A DNA stretch of 64,000 nt from Endotrypanum monterogeii. Lineage: Eukaryota > Euglenozoa > Kinetoplastea > Trypanosomatida > Trypanosomatidae. The DNA is taken from positions 1,091,727-1,155,726 of the forward strand of contig CM007316.1 in assembly GCA_000333855.2 (NCBI GenBank). The letters are read 5' to 3'. A program made the position numbers and the translations under genes. Below the pieces are notes generated by a model that did not search any database, had not been told where the DNA came from, and saw only the letters and a program-made list of their open reading frames with translations. Positions 1 through 9,144 of this stretch are shown here, piece by piece. The stretch's first letter is position 1. Every line of letters starts with the position of its first letter.

Positions 1-179
1 TGACACGTGAATAATCCTTCATTAATGCGGCAGGAGAAGAGAATTTGAAGTGAAAAAAAAGATAATCAATGCGACGGAGCGGAGGGAGAAGGGCTGGACG
101 GAGGAGAAGAGCTCTCCACACGTAAATAACACCTAAAAAAAAATGAAAGGCTCCAAATGTCAACAAGAGCCAGAAGGAA

Positions 180-222
180 GGGGGAAGGGGGAAGGGGGAA
201 GGGGGAAGGGGGAAGGGAGGGG
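180..222. repeat. G-rich heptamer tandem array (GGGGGAA)n
   Basis: About five copies of GGGGGAA followed by further G-runs on the plus strand. At least four G-runs of three or more bases with 2-nt spacers make an intramolecular G-quadruplex likely in DNA. On the transcribed-sense (minus) strand it is a C-rich tract. Confidence 0.85.
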
Positions 223-858
223 GAGAGAACCACGCCAACACACAACTGAACACGAAGTAACCTTGTACAGTTCCTGAGAAGGTGTATAAATAAATAAATA
301 AAAACAAGACGAGGAGAAACGTAAAAAACAGAGACAAGCAGACAGCGGAAAGGGATCAAGAGCGTGGAAACTTTGGAGATCTATGGCAGCCGCCACGTCT
401 CACTTCACGAGCGAGGGGCGATCGGAACTGCAGCCACGTAGAAACAGAAAAAAAAAACTGTTAAATTGCACAAATAATAAAGCACCTACTTACACACTCC
501 CAGGTGCGTGTCTATACTCATGTGCACACGCCCCTGTATAAGTATCGCAGTGATTGTGTGCGTGTGTGTGTATGTGTGTGTGTGTGCGTGTGCGTTTTGA
601 GGAGGTAAAAACAAAAGCTATCGATACGCGACACACACTACAATACATCTCCTATCCTCGCAGACGCGCAAGAGCCTATTGAACGTCGGTGGACTCGAGA
701 GGTGAGGAAGACGGAAGGGAAGAAAAGAGAGGAGGAGAAATGTGATCAAGGTAATGTCAATGAGGACAGGAAACGCAAATATCTCAGGTGGTGCAGGTGT
801 ATATAAGCGAAAAACAAATTATGTAAACATGTACACAGATAATATATATTATCTGTGC

Positions 859-860
<2 letters not shown>

Positions 861-893
<33 letters not shown>
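861..893. repeat. (GT)n microsatellite
   Basis: Uninterrupted GT dinucleotide run of about 33 bases, read as (AC)n on the transcribed strand. It is one of many dinucleotide arrays in the non-coding DNA of this window. Confidence 0.95.
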
Positions 894-894
<1 letters not shown>

Positions 895-2303
895 TGGGGA
901 TTGAGGGAGAGGGGAAGAGGAAGAAAAAAGGGCGGGAGGGAGAAGAGGGTAGGGTACAGAAGGTAGAAGGGTATGTATGTATAGGTATATAGATATAAAT
1001 ATACAGATATCTGTGTGTCTGTGTGTGTGTGTGTGTGTGCCTGTCAAGTAGAGGTCTCGATTAGGGTGGCAAAGAGAGGCTGATGCAAAAAAAAAAAAGA
1101 AAAATGGGGTATGAATAATATTCGATGACAATCAGAAAACACTGGAAAAAAAAACACTCCATTCTTCAATAAAATGACGTCCTCCAACCGTTCACCCGTG
1201 AGAGTGAAGAAGCAAAGGATAAGATCTTGAGCAAATGAGTCAGCACGAAGCGTAGAATGTGGTGATGCGCAGGAACAGCAACGAGGTGGGATGGGGTGAG
1301 GTGGGGTGGGGATGGGAAATATGTACAGATGTGTATACCGAGGGGAAAAAAACGAGATCGAGCAGAATAGAGAGGAGGAGGAAGAGTTGGACTTTGAAAA
1401 CAAGGCATCCGCGCAACGGAAGCACGAAAAGAACACCCAGAGAGCAGGACGAAAAAAAAAAGTGAGCAAAAAAAAAGGATGTTCGAACGTAGACGTGAAA
1501 AGAAACTCCCACGACCAGTCAGAGACCAACGATACAGTATTCCCCTGCACGTATGGACACCCACGGTGCAAAAAGCCTTGAGTTGGTGGCAGAAAGATCT
1601 CCAAGTCTCCTCACCCTTGGTCCAGACGACCTCCCCTTCCCCCAACCAGGACTCCAAGATCACGACGTTCATAATGAGGTCTGCGAACCACTGCCCTCCC
1701 CACGGAAGAGGAGAACCATAACACATCCAACATTTTTTTCCACCGCCTGCACCCCCCCTCCTCCAGGTAATGCACCCAGAAATGAAGCTGTGAGCAACAG
1801 AGCTCGATTTGCCAATGCAGCTGAGCTATCCATTCAAGGATTATCCTTCGAACTATTCTTTTTTACGGTGCTATTCTTTTCTTCCCACGGCCTTTCTGAC
1901 GGCAGAGAAGTGAGACGACATGTGACTGCGTCGACCCTCATATGATATGGCTTGCCCTTTTGTTGTCCCTCAGGAGTGGAACCAAAAAACTAGGCAAGCG
2001 CGTTTCATGACGGCTTCTTTACCGTCTGACCACACACTCTTTGGAGACGCAGCAACCTACACAGACACACACACACACACACGCACACACAGTCTCGCCA
2101 AGAGGTAAAAAGGAAAGAGAGAAACGACATTACGAACTTGATTGCAGGGTCATTCATGTAGGCAAGTGAAGACACTGCGATGAGCGGCCTCACCTCCGCA
2201 GCCCTCGCTACCCTACCCTCGAAAAAAAAAAAAAGACGGAGGAGTCCATGAGCACTGAGGACAGAAGTAGCATATTTTTTTTTCTCTGACTCCACCCTCC
2301 CCC

Positions 2304-2305
<2 letters not shown>

Positions 2306-2339
<34 letters not shown>
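2306..2339. repeat. (CA)n microsatellite
   Basis: Uninterrupted CA dinucleotide run of about 34 bases in the 3' flank of the Nup155-like gene. Confidence 0.95.
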
Positions 2340-2342
<3 letters not shown>

Positions 2343-2658
2343 TCGCCACCACTCCTCAGCTGGGAAAAGGCGGTGGTGCCGACGGGAGATCCGCGAGCTC
2401 GAGAAGGCCACTGCTGGGTGTAACGGTGCACGGTGAAAAAAAAAAGGCGCAATCACCGGAGACAAACACCATCGAAACGTTTTCTCACATACCCCGTCCG
2501 GCCCTCCCCGCGCTTCCCCCCCCTCCTGTCCTCGGTAGGCAAAGCGGGTAAAGGTAGACAGCACCCTCATCGCGGTGGGAGAAGAAAAAAGTTGATGCAT
2601 CCGTAGGTGACCCTCATGTCTCTGTCATCGTACTATCATGGCCCTCCGAACGCCACGA

Positions 2659-5600
2659 CTACCCCGCAGCTGTGCGAGCGCTCCCCACCGCTGCTGCCGA
2701 CGGCGAAGGGGCGACTGCACTGCCGCCGGCCCCTGATCCTACTCCTACCGACGAGAGCAGTGTTGAAGGGAGGTACACTGAGGGTCGCGCATGTGACTGC
2801 AAGCCATTAGCTGCCTCCCCACACAAGTAGTGATACGCAGCGCTGGCTTCGGTAAGGGCTCGAGAGCCAGATGCATTTGTTGCCCCGCCGATGCTGCTAT
2901 GCTCCCCCGGAGGTAGGGCGGCCCTCGCCAATTGCTCCACCAGCTCGCCGAGTCCCACCTGCAACAATGGCGCCGCCAACGTCGTCGGGCGCCAAAGTGG
3001 GAGCGAAGAGGTCTCATCCACCGGCAGTAGAGGGTCAACGTCGTCTACTGCAGCCGGCCCTTTTTCGCCCCATACCTCCGACGCGGCTGGGAGAAGGCTG
3101 CGAAGATGAGAAATGACAACTTGAAGACGCTGCGCCTGCGTCGCGTCGGCAGCAGTGGTGGCGCTGCATACATGAAGCGCATCCTCGTACCTCTGAAGAA
3201 GAATGTAGAAGGGTATAAGGACAAATTCGCGCCGACGAACTCCCTCAGCTGTCTGCAGTGTGCGCTCGATCGTTTCCGCGACTGGGCTCCCCACCTCCAC
3301 CCATCCTCGCATCGCAGATACGCTCCCTGCGCGGAGTGCCGCATAGGCCAGAGGCTGGCTTGCCAAGTGCCTAAGCTCGGAGGACCCACGCATCACCTCG
3401 TACAGGGCCTCGATCATCTGAGCCGAACCAGCACGTACCGCCACACAAATAAGTCGTATCGCTACTGTCACTGGCATGCTCGCTCCAGAAGCGGTGTACA
3501 CCGCGATGCAGATTGGAATCAGTCGCAGCACAACGTCAAGCGCAGCGACATGGCTCAGGCCGTTCACGACAGGAGTCAGGAGATTCACAAAAGGAGGCGC
3601 GCCAAGATGCTGAACTGTGGGCCCCATCGCATAGACAGAAGAACCCTGCTCATCCTCCGTCACCTTCGCAGGATTGATCCCGTGATCTACAGCGTAGCAA
3701 GTGAAGGCCCATAAATTCAGCTCCACCGGCATGTTGAACAAGATTACAAACGACTCTCGCCACTGACGCTGCTGCTCCTGCTTCGCCAGCGATACCGTCG
3801 ACTCTGCTCCCTGCTCCCCACCCCTATTCTCCAGTCCAATGTAGCTATAGTAGAGAATAAACAGCGCCATATCGGGGGTGACAACTTTCATTCTGCTGAG
3901 CACCGACGTCATGGTACACGATGCATCGGCAGCGGATAGGCCTAGTCTGTCAAGGAGCACCTCCACGCAGAGCGCCGCTGCCGTTTGCCAGGCAGCAAGC
4001 TCTGCAACAGAACTCTGATAGACGCTTTCGTGGCGAAACGTATCGCGGATGAATGAAGTCCACTGCGCCTGAGCTTCCCTGCTCCTCGCCGCCGCCTCGC
4101 CAAGTCGCAGCACCTCCCTAAGTGGCCTCGACACGGTGTACATGATGCCTAAGCGCACAAACAGCGTGTACACGGAAAGCTCACAAAAAAGTCGAGAGGC
4201 ACGCTGCAGCAGCCGGTATGGCCAACTCTCGTGGGGGGCCAAGTCCTTCACGCTCACAGATTGTTGCTGCCGATTCAAAAGAGCGTAAAAAGCATGATGC
4301 GCCTGCATCAGTCGCTTCAGCAGCAACTCCGCATCTCGCCCGTGTGTAAGTCGCTGCGCGCTCGCACGTAATTCCATCAGCAGCGCTTCGCAGCGATGGC
4401 AGTAACTGCCTAGCTCGCTTTCAGCGCATTGCATAATCGCTGTTGCCAAGGACTGCTCACATGCAGCAGCGCTGGTGGCGGTGGAGGAGACATGAGATCC
4501 GCCCCTGGGGAGAGTCGTCACGTATAGCGGCCCGGCGCCACGTGAGTTCTGTGAAAGGATATGATACTGCCCTCGCTCAAAGCGCACGCCGTAGAGCTGC
4601 TCGCCGTAACAGATTTGATGTTGCCGCAACTCAATGCTCGCAGTAGTCAACACTCCCGGTAAGCGCAGAGTACCGTAGTGAAGGCATTGCTGCCTAGCGC
4701 CGCCCGCATCTGTTGGCACTATGGCATAGTGCAACACTGGAGCACGTGGATCGGCGTGAATCTCCACCTGCCCAATGACCAACTCGTTGACGCTACCGCT
4801 TGGTGCACAAGCGACCGACAGCTTCGTTTCCAGCACCTGCGTCACTACCATAGAGCACCGGGTCTGACCTGCATACCCGGCGCCTGACGATGGGAGTGAG
4901 GGCCTCTGCACCTCCTCATCGTCCTCGGCAGCGTTATCGATACCTTTCTTCTCGCCACACTGAACCGCCACAACCGATCCATCTGAGTACACCACCCATA
5001 ATGTTGCTGCGCCCGACCACGCAACACGCAGCGGAGTAACCGAAGACGGAAAGCGATTGGGAAGTGTAATAGTCTGCAATATATGAAGGCTACTCTGTTC
5101 ATTTGCGGCCATAAACATCTGACGAGCTATCATTGAGGCTCTCAGCTCCGCCGGCGTCTCAGGATCTTCCTCAGCACTGAAGGTCTCTAGTCCCAGCGTT
5201 GGGGGTTGCACACCGCAGACTACTGCGGCATTGTTACTGAGTATGACAGTCACCTCAGCTCTACCGACACGGCCGGGGCCCATGCAGCAGATTGTGTTCC
5301 CTTCGAAGGAGAGGGTCTGCAATTTCCCAAGCTGCGGAGTGCAGGCGTAAAGTGTATGGGGATCCTTCAAGAAAGCCGCCATGTCCAGAGCCACCACACC
5401 CCCTGCAGAGCCTCCGGCTTCAACACGGATGCACTGCATGGGGCAAGTGTTGATCTGTAAAGGAGATGAGGTCGCCACAGTCGCTACGTCATCGATCAGG
5501 ACTTCCGCCATTCGCTGACAACCGGAAAAGAACACAATCTTTGTCGGTTGACTTACACGGACAGAGTAGCTGGCCAGCGGACTCTCCCCAGAAGCTCGCA

Positions 5601-5877
5601 GCGGCATCACGCGGCAAGCGACAACAGCAGCAGAGTTAACAGCGGCCTCCTCAATGTACTGCTGTGGCCCCACCGATGCGTCCACTAGCAGCGCCCCTGA
5701 GTAGGCGTGCGCCATCACGCGTGACGGCAGGTAGAGTGCATTCCCTTGGTCTGTCACGTTAGGGTCCGTAACGATGTGATCAATGCTGTTCAAGAAGGAG
5801 ACGACCGCCCCATTGTTGTCTCCGCAGAGGCGTGCGGCATCGACGGGCTGCACTGTGATGCGACGCTTTGGGTACAT
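2659..5877 (-). CDS. Large Nup155/Nup170-like scaffold nucleoporin (putative)
   Basis: Encodes 1072 residues from the ATG at 5877. The open frame extends further upstream, but that part is low-complexity UTR-like sequence containing the predicted splice acceptor. The first roughly 450 residues are beta-rich with propeller-like strands. The remainder is helical, with long Leu/Ala-rich amphipathic helices typical of an alpha-solenoid, and the C-terminus is Gly/Ser/Ala-rich. This propeller-solenoid plan and weak local similarity (the helix around LLKRLMQAHHAF and the late segment around FYILLQRYEDAL) fit the Nup155/Nup170 inner-ring family, which anchors the nuclear pore to the membrane. No diagnostic motif was seen, so another scaffold or coat protein of the same fold remains possible. 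It is the last gene of the unit in this window. Confidence 0.5.
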   Translation of the reverse strand: MYPKRRITVQPVDAARLCGDNNGAVVSFLNSIDHIVTDPNVTDQGNALYLPSRVMAHAYSGALLVDASVGPQQYIEEAAVNSAAVVACRVMPLRASGESPLASYSVRVSQPTKIVFFSGCQRMAEVLIDDVATVATSSPLQINTCPMQCIRVEAGGSAGGVVALDMAAFLKDPHTLYACTPQLGKLQTLSFEGNTICCMGPGRVGRAEVTVILSNNAAVVCGVQPPTLGLETFSAEEDPETPAELRASMIARQMFMAANEQSSLHILQTITLPNRFPSSVTPLRVAWSGAATLWVVYSDGSVVAVQCGEKKGIDNAAEDDEEVQRPSLPSSGAGYAGQTRCSMVVTQVLETKLSVACAPSGSVNELVIGQVEIHADPRAPVLHYAIVPTDAGGARQQCLHYGTLRLPGVLTTASIELRQHQICYGEQLYGVRFERGQYHILSQNSRGAGPLYVTTLPRGGSHVSSTATSAAACEQSLATAIMQCAESELGSYCHRCEALLMELRASAQRLTHGRDAELLLKRLMQAHHAFYALLNRQQQSVSVKDLAPHESWPYRLLQRASRLFCELSVYTLFVRLGIMYTVSRPLREVLRLGEAAARSREAQAQWTSFIRDTFRHESVYQSSVAELAAWQTAAALCVEVLLDRLGLSAADASCTMTSVLSRMKVVTPDMALFILYYSYIGLENRGGEQGAESTVSLAKQEQQRQWRESFVILFNMPVELNLWAFTCYAVDHGINPAKVTEDEQGSSVYAMGPTVQHLGAPPFVNLLTPVVNGLSHVAALDVVLRLIPICIAVYTASGASMPVTVAIRLICVAVRAGSAQMIEALYEVMRGSSELRHLASQPLAYAALRAGSVSAMRGWVEVGSPVAETIERTLQTAEGVRRREFVLIPFYILLQRYEDALHVCSATTAADATQAQRLQVVISHLRSLLPAASEVWGEKGPAAVDDVDPLLPVDETSSLPLWRPTTLAAPLLQVGLGELVEQLARAALPPGEHSSIGGATNASGSRALTEASAAYHYLCGEAANGLQSHARPSVYLPSTLLSSVGVGSGAGGSAVAPSPSAAAVGSARTAAG

Positions 5878-6484
5878 GACGACCGGCGACGCGCCCCTAT
5901 CCTCTTGTCCTTTCCGTTTTATTATGAAGCGGATGCGAGAGAGCGTTTCTACCGCCTGCAACCTGTGTCTGCCTCTTTTCTGTTGGTACTTCTTACTCGA
6001 AGCGAGCGCTGGGTGTGCATATATGTGTAAAGGGAAGTTAGAATAAGAGGAGAAAAAGGGAAGACGAGGGGTGAAGAACGGAAAAGCAGACAAGTGTGGG
6101 GGAATGAATGAAAACACTTGAAGAGGGCCAGCAAATGTTTGTGTGTGTGTGTGTGTGTGTGTGTGGGGAGGGGGGGGGGGGCGACTCATGAGAGATGTGT
6201 GCCATGTACGCGACTGTGATCAAGGCACGTATAAAACAAGTGCAACAGTGTGTGAATCAAGAGGGGTAATGGTCTAGCGAGAAAAAAAAACACCCCCGAA
6301 ACCCTCTCGAGGTCACCGTGATGAATGCAAACAATACCCTTTGACGTACATTGCACATTGAGGTCACGCAGACGTGCACTCAGGAGGCATGACGGCCAAC
6401 ACCGATAGCTTCCTGCCGAATTTCCTCGAGAGATGGGAGAAATCGATTTCACGGGTACACACACAGTAGACTGGCCTACATTTT
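5878..6484. other. Intergenic: 5' UTR of Nup155-like gene and 3' UTR of exonuclease gene
   Basis: Contains the predicted splice acceptor near 6009, a (GT)n array at about 6141-6164 and a G-run at 6171-6181. Nothing coding was seen. Confidence 0.7.
6009..6075 (-). promoter_or_regulatory. Predicted spliced-leader acceptor of the Nup155-like gene
   Basis: On the coding strand a pyrimidine-rich stretch (about 6075-6030) is followed by the first AG at 6010-6009. The implied 5' UTR is about 131 nt. This places the splice site inside the upstream part of the longer open frame and supports the start at 5877. Confidence 0.6.
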
Positions 6485-7699
6485 TTATTCGGCGCCACCG
6501 AATCGCTCGGCCCAGTAGCGACACATCTTCAAAAACAAAAGCGCCGTCAAGTTTGCATCTGTAAGGGCCCCGTGGTGATGGGCACGTCGATCCGCAGCCC
6601 CATCGACCCCCAGGAAAGCGCATAGCGCATCAAGACTGCCCGCCACCTGCGGATAGGCCACGCGTGCCCACTGCCGAGTACACGTAACAGGGTATTGAGG
6701 GTGCCAATACAAATGGTAGCCGCACTGCCGAAGATGATGCCCAAGAAAGCGCGCATCGAAGGTCGCGTTGTGTGCCACCAACGGCGGGAGGTGAACGAGG
6801 CTGTTACCACCGAGTTGCTGACCCGCTCCAGAGACGATGGGGGTAATGAGAGTCTCACCGCGGATAAGGGTCAAGTAGGCTACCAGCTCACTTGCTACCT
6901 CTGGCCACGGGGCGCAGTGCTGCACCCTCTCCCACGTGATCCCGTGAACGGCCGCGGCAGCCGCAGAAATACGGCGGGGTGTAGAGGGTCGCACGTACCT
7001 GTGAAACACTCTTTCACCACGAGTCCATAGGCCACCCAAGTACCCACAGTTGCTTTGATGCACTAACTGTGGCGCGCAAGTGGTGACGTGTTGCGAGCCT
7101 GTCGAGTTCGCTGGTGAGGGCGGCGTCCATCGCAACTCCACACAGCCGACCTCGAGAATCTCGTCAGCGGTGGGCGAGAAGCCAGTAGTTTCGAGGTCCA
7201 GAACAACGCAACTGAACGCGACGGAGCCGCTGCCGGCCATAGAGACACCCCCCACGATGGGAGCTGAGGAGTGCGGAAGCGAAGGTGTTTCTGAGGCCTT
7301 CCCGCCATCCCTCGGCTCGAGAAGAAATCCAATGGTGTCGGCTAGGAGAGGACGCAACTCGCGTGAGAAAGGTAAAAAATAGCCATCAGACGAATCCCCT
7401 CGACACTTGCCATCAAAGTTCGGCGATGTCCCCAGAGGCGAAGGGGAAGAAGAACACTGGATGAAGACGGAGGAGTGCGGCGCCACGCTGGAGGTCTGGT
7501 CAAGTTTCTGTGGCCGCTGGTCTCCCATCCACCCTGCCACAAGCGCTGCAATACCATTTGACGTTGACGGCGATGCTGCCTTGGGCTCAGAGCGCGTCTT
7601 GGTTGACGGGACATCCTCCTTGAGCGCTGCACGTTGGCGAGGTCGACGATCCTGGTGAAGCCCGCGAAACCGCTGCATACGAGCAGTGAAGTCATCCAT
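6485..7699 (-). CDS. DEDDh-family (DnaQ-like) 3'-5' exonuclease
   Basis: Encodes 404 residues from the ATG at 7699. Residues 160-400 form a DnaQ/RNase T-type exonuclease domain. Exo I has DLETTGF with Asp168 and Glu170; Exo II has HNATFDARF; Exo III has HGALTD, the His-x4-Asp spacing of the DEDDh subgroup. These residues bind two metal ions and hydrolyse DNA or RNA from the 3' end. The exonuclease part resembles the proofreading epsilon subunit of bacterial DNA polymerase III more than ISG20 or ERI1 types. The N-terminal 155 residues are low in order, basic at the start (several Arg in residues 7-25) and could carry a targeting signal, but this is inference. Substrate and compartment cannot be told from the sequence. 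Confidence 0.88.
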   Translation of the reverse strand: MDDFTARMQRFRGLHQDRRPRQRAALKEDVPSTKTRSEPKAASPSTSNGIAALVAGWMGDQRPQKLDQTSSVAPHSSVFIQCSSSPSPLGTSPNFDGKCRGDSSDGYFLPFSRELRPLLADTIGFLLEPRDGGKASETPSLPHSSAPIVGGVSMAGSGSVAFSCVVLDLETTGFSPTADEILEVGCVELRWTPPSPANSTGSQHVTTCAPQLVHQSNCGYLGGLWTRGERVFHRYVRPSTPRRISAAAAAVHGITWERVQHCAPWPEVASELVAYLTLIRGETLITPIVSGAGQQLGGNSLVHLPPLVAHNATFDARFLGHHLRQCGYHLYWHPQYPVTCTRQWARVAYPQVAGSLDALCAFLGVDGAADRRAHHHGALTDANLTALLFLKMCRYWAERFGGAE

Positions 7700-7943
7700 A
7701 CGTGTCCTACGTGGGGTTGAAATCTGTATCGCAAGGCGCTCGGCAGCGACCCTGTCCTTGTTGGGTCCGTGGGTGTGATGTGTGCCTCCCTCCTCCCTCT
7801 CGTTGTGGATAGTGGACGGCCGCTCAGCCCAGGTGCACCTCAGTGCATCCCCCGCGTGGAAGCACCGGTTTCGATATATATATATAAATATATATTTGAG
7901 TGTGAATAGAAAGAAACGACAGGAAGGAAACAGATGTTTCGAG

Positions 7944-7977
<34 letters not shown>

Positions 7978-9144
7978 TACATATATATTCTTTTTTCACA
8001 CCTCTTGGGAAGTGAAGACGAACATATAAGGTGTGCGGGTGTGGAAAGGCTCCGAGCACGTTCACACAGTTTATGCGTACGGTCACAGCCTGCGAGGACA
8101 GCTGCAGCTTCCCTGCGCACCCCACCTGATTGCATGGAGCTTGCCGTGGGGCAGGTGACATGAAAGAGAAGCGCACATGACTCCGTGAGAAGCTCTCTCT
8201 TGTTTTCTCACATCCCCCCTGGCCTCCAACATCATACAGACATCTGCTAAGAAAAAACCGGGTGCCGATGAATTTCACAAGCACACTGTCAATACTCTCG
8301 CGAGACAAACAACTGCACAGCAGGAGTGGGAGACGGGAGGCGAGAAGCGGCGCTGAACTAGAATACAGCACAAGCAGGTGCCATACGCACATGCGCGAGT
8401 CGTGTGGGGAAAAAAAGAAATATAGGAAGCATAAGGTACTGTGTACTGGGAAACAACTGAACGCCTCCATGTGCTCTGACAACAGTACCCACCCCAGTTG
8501 CTTCCGTCATCCGTCGCCTGCCTACCTTCAAAGGTAGATTAACGGCACCATCTTCTTGAGGCGAGGGAGGCCTAAGCTGACGTGTTGTTGTTTCTATCTG
8601 ATGCAAAATCCCGCCCGCCACCCCCCCCCTTCCAGAGCCACTCTCTCTCATCGAAAAAAAAACACAGCAATTAAAATGGGTACACCAACACCTCGAAACG
8701 TATGCCAATGCGCACACACACACGCACGCAGAGAGCAAAAAAAGGGGGGACAGAGGACTAAGACAAACAATTTCTCAAGGCCCCACAGTACAGCAAAGCG
8801 CACAGCTACTCTCTCCCTCATGCGATCAAGCAGCAATATTTATATGAATATATATAATGTAGCTAAAGGAGAAAAATCCGAAAATACCCTTCCCAATCCC
8901 AGACACACCATCAACTGTACTTGCATCGAATCTGCGCACCAATACAGGTAGAAGTGACCACGTTTTTTTTCTTTTTTTTTGAGGGACTAGCGGTGCACTC
9001 AGAAGAATTTGCACGGGAGACGAAAGCAGGGAGAAACTGTTCGCCTGTATGTATGTGCGAGTGGGTGAGTGTGTGGGTGTGAACGTATTTTCTCGCGTGT
9101 GTCTCTCCCTTTACATGTTTTTTCACCGAAAAGCACTGCCGCGT
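7700..9144. other. Intergenic: 5' region of exonuclease gene and 3' UTR of membrane-protein gene
   Basis: Holds AT-rich blocks at about 7876-7894 and 7944-7988, an A/G-rich tract around 7909-7930 (a pyrimidine tract on the coding strand; first AG near 7840-7839 is a possible splice acceptor), and several A-runs. No gene was recognised. Confidence 0.6.
7944..7988. repeat. (TA)n array
   Basis: Nearly pure TA dinucleotides over 45 bases with one TG and one TAC interruption. It is self-complementary and easily melted. It lies in the region upstream of the exonuclease gene. Confidence 0.95.

Larger units (their letters stand above)
1..2658. other. Gene-free region downstream of the Nup155-like gene
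   Basis: No convincing coding region was seen on either strand. The stretch should hold the 3' UTR of the Nup155-like gene and the 5' flank of the next gene to the left, outside the window. It contains a G-rich heptamer array near 180-222, (GT)n at 861-893, TG tracts near 1015-1040, (CA)n near 2061-2090 and 2306-2339, and many A-runs. Short open frames here are low-complexity or lack any recognisable domain. About 1500-1730 is less repetitive than its surroundings but was not identified. Confidence 0.6.

Noticed and set aside
1166..1726. 186-codon minus-strand open frame
   Set aside because: Low-complexity second half in a pyrimidine-rich strand; no domain and no clear splice-acceptor context.
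1553..1945. 130-codon plus-strand open frame
   Set aside because: It is against the direction of all other genes, has no recognisable domain, and lies in flanking non-coding DNA.
1..2658. Strand-switch or telomeric region at the left edge
   Set aside because: No gene on the opposite strand and no telomeric repeat were seen, so there is no evidence for either.
5878..6189. N-terminal extension of the Nup155-like protein
   Set aside because: It translates a (GT)n/C-run and T-rich tract, and the predicted splice acceptor lies inside it.
7700..8482. N-terminal extension of the exonuclease
   Set aside because: It would translate the (TA)n arrays into Tyr-Ile repeats, and lies upstream of the likely splice acceptor.
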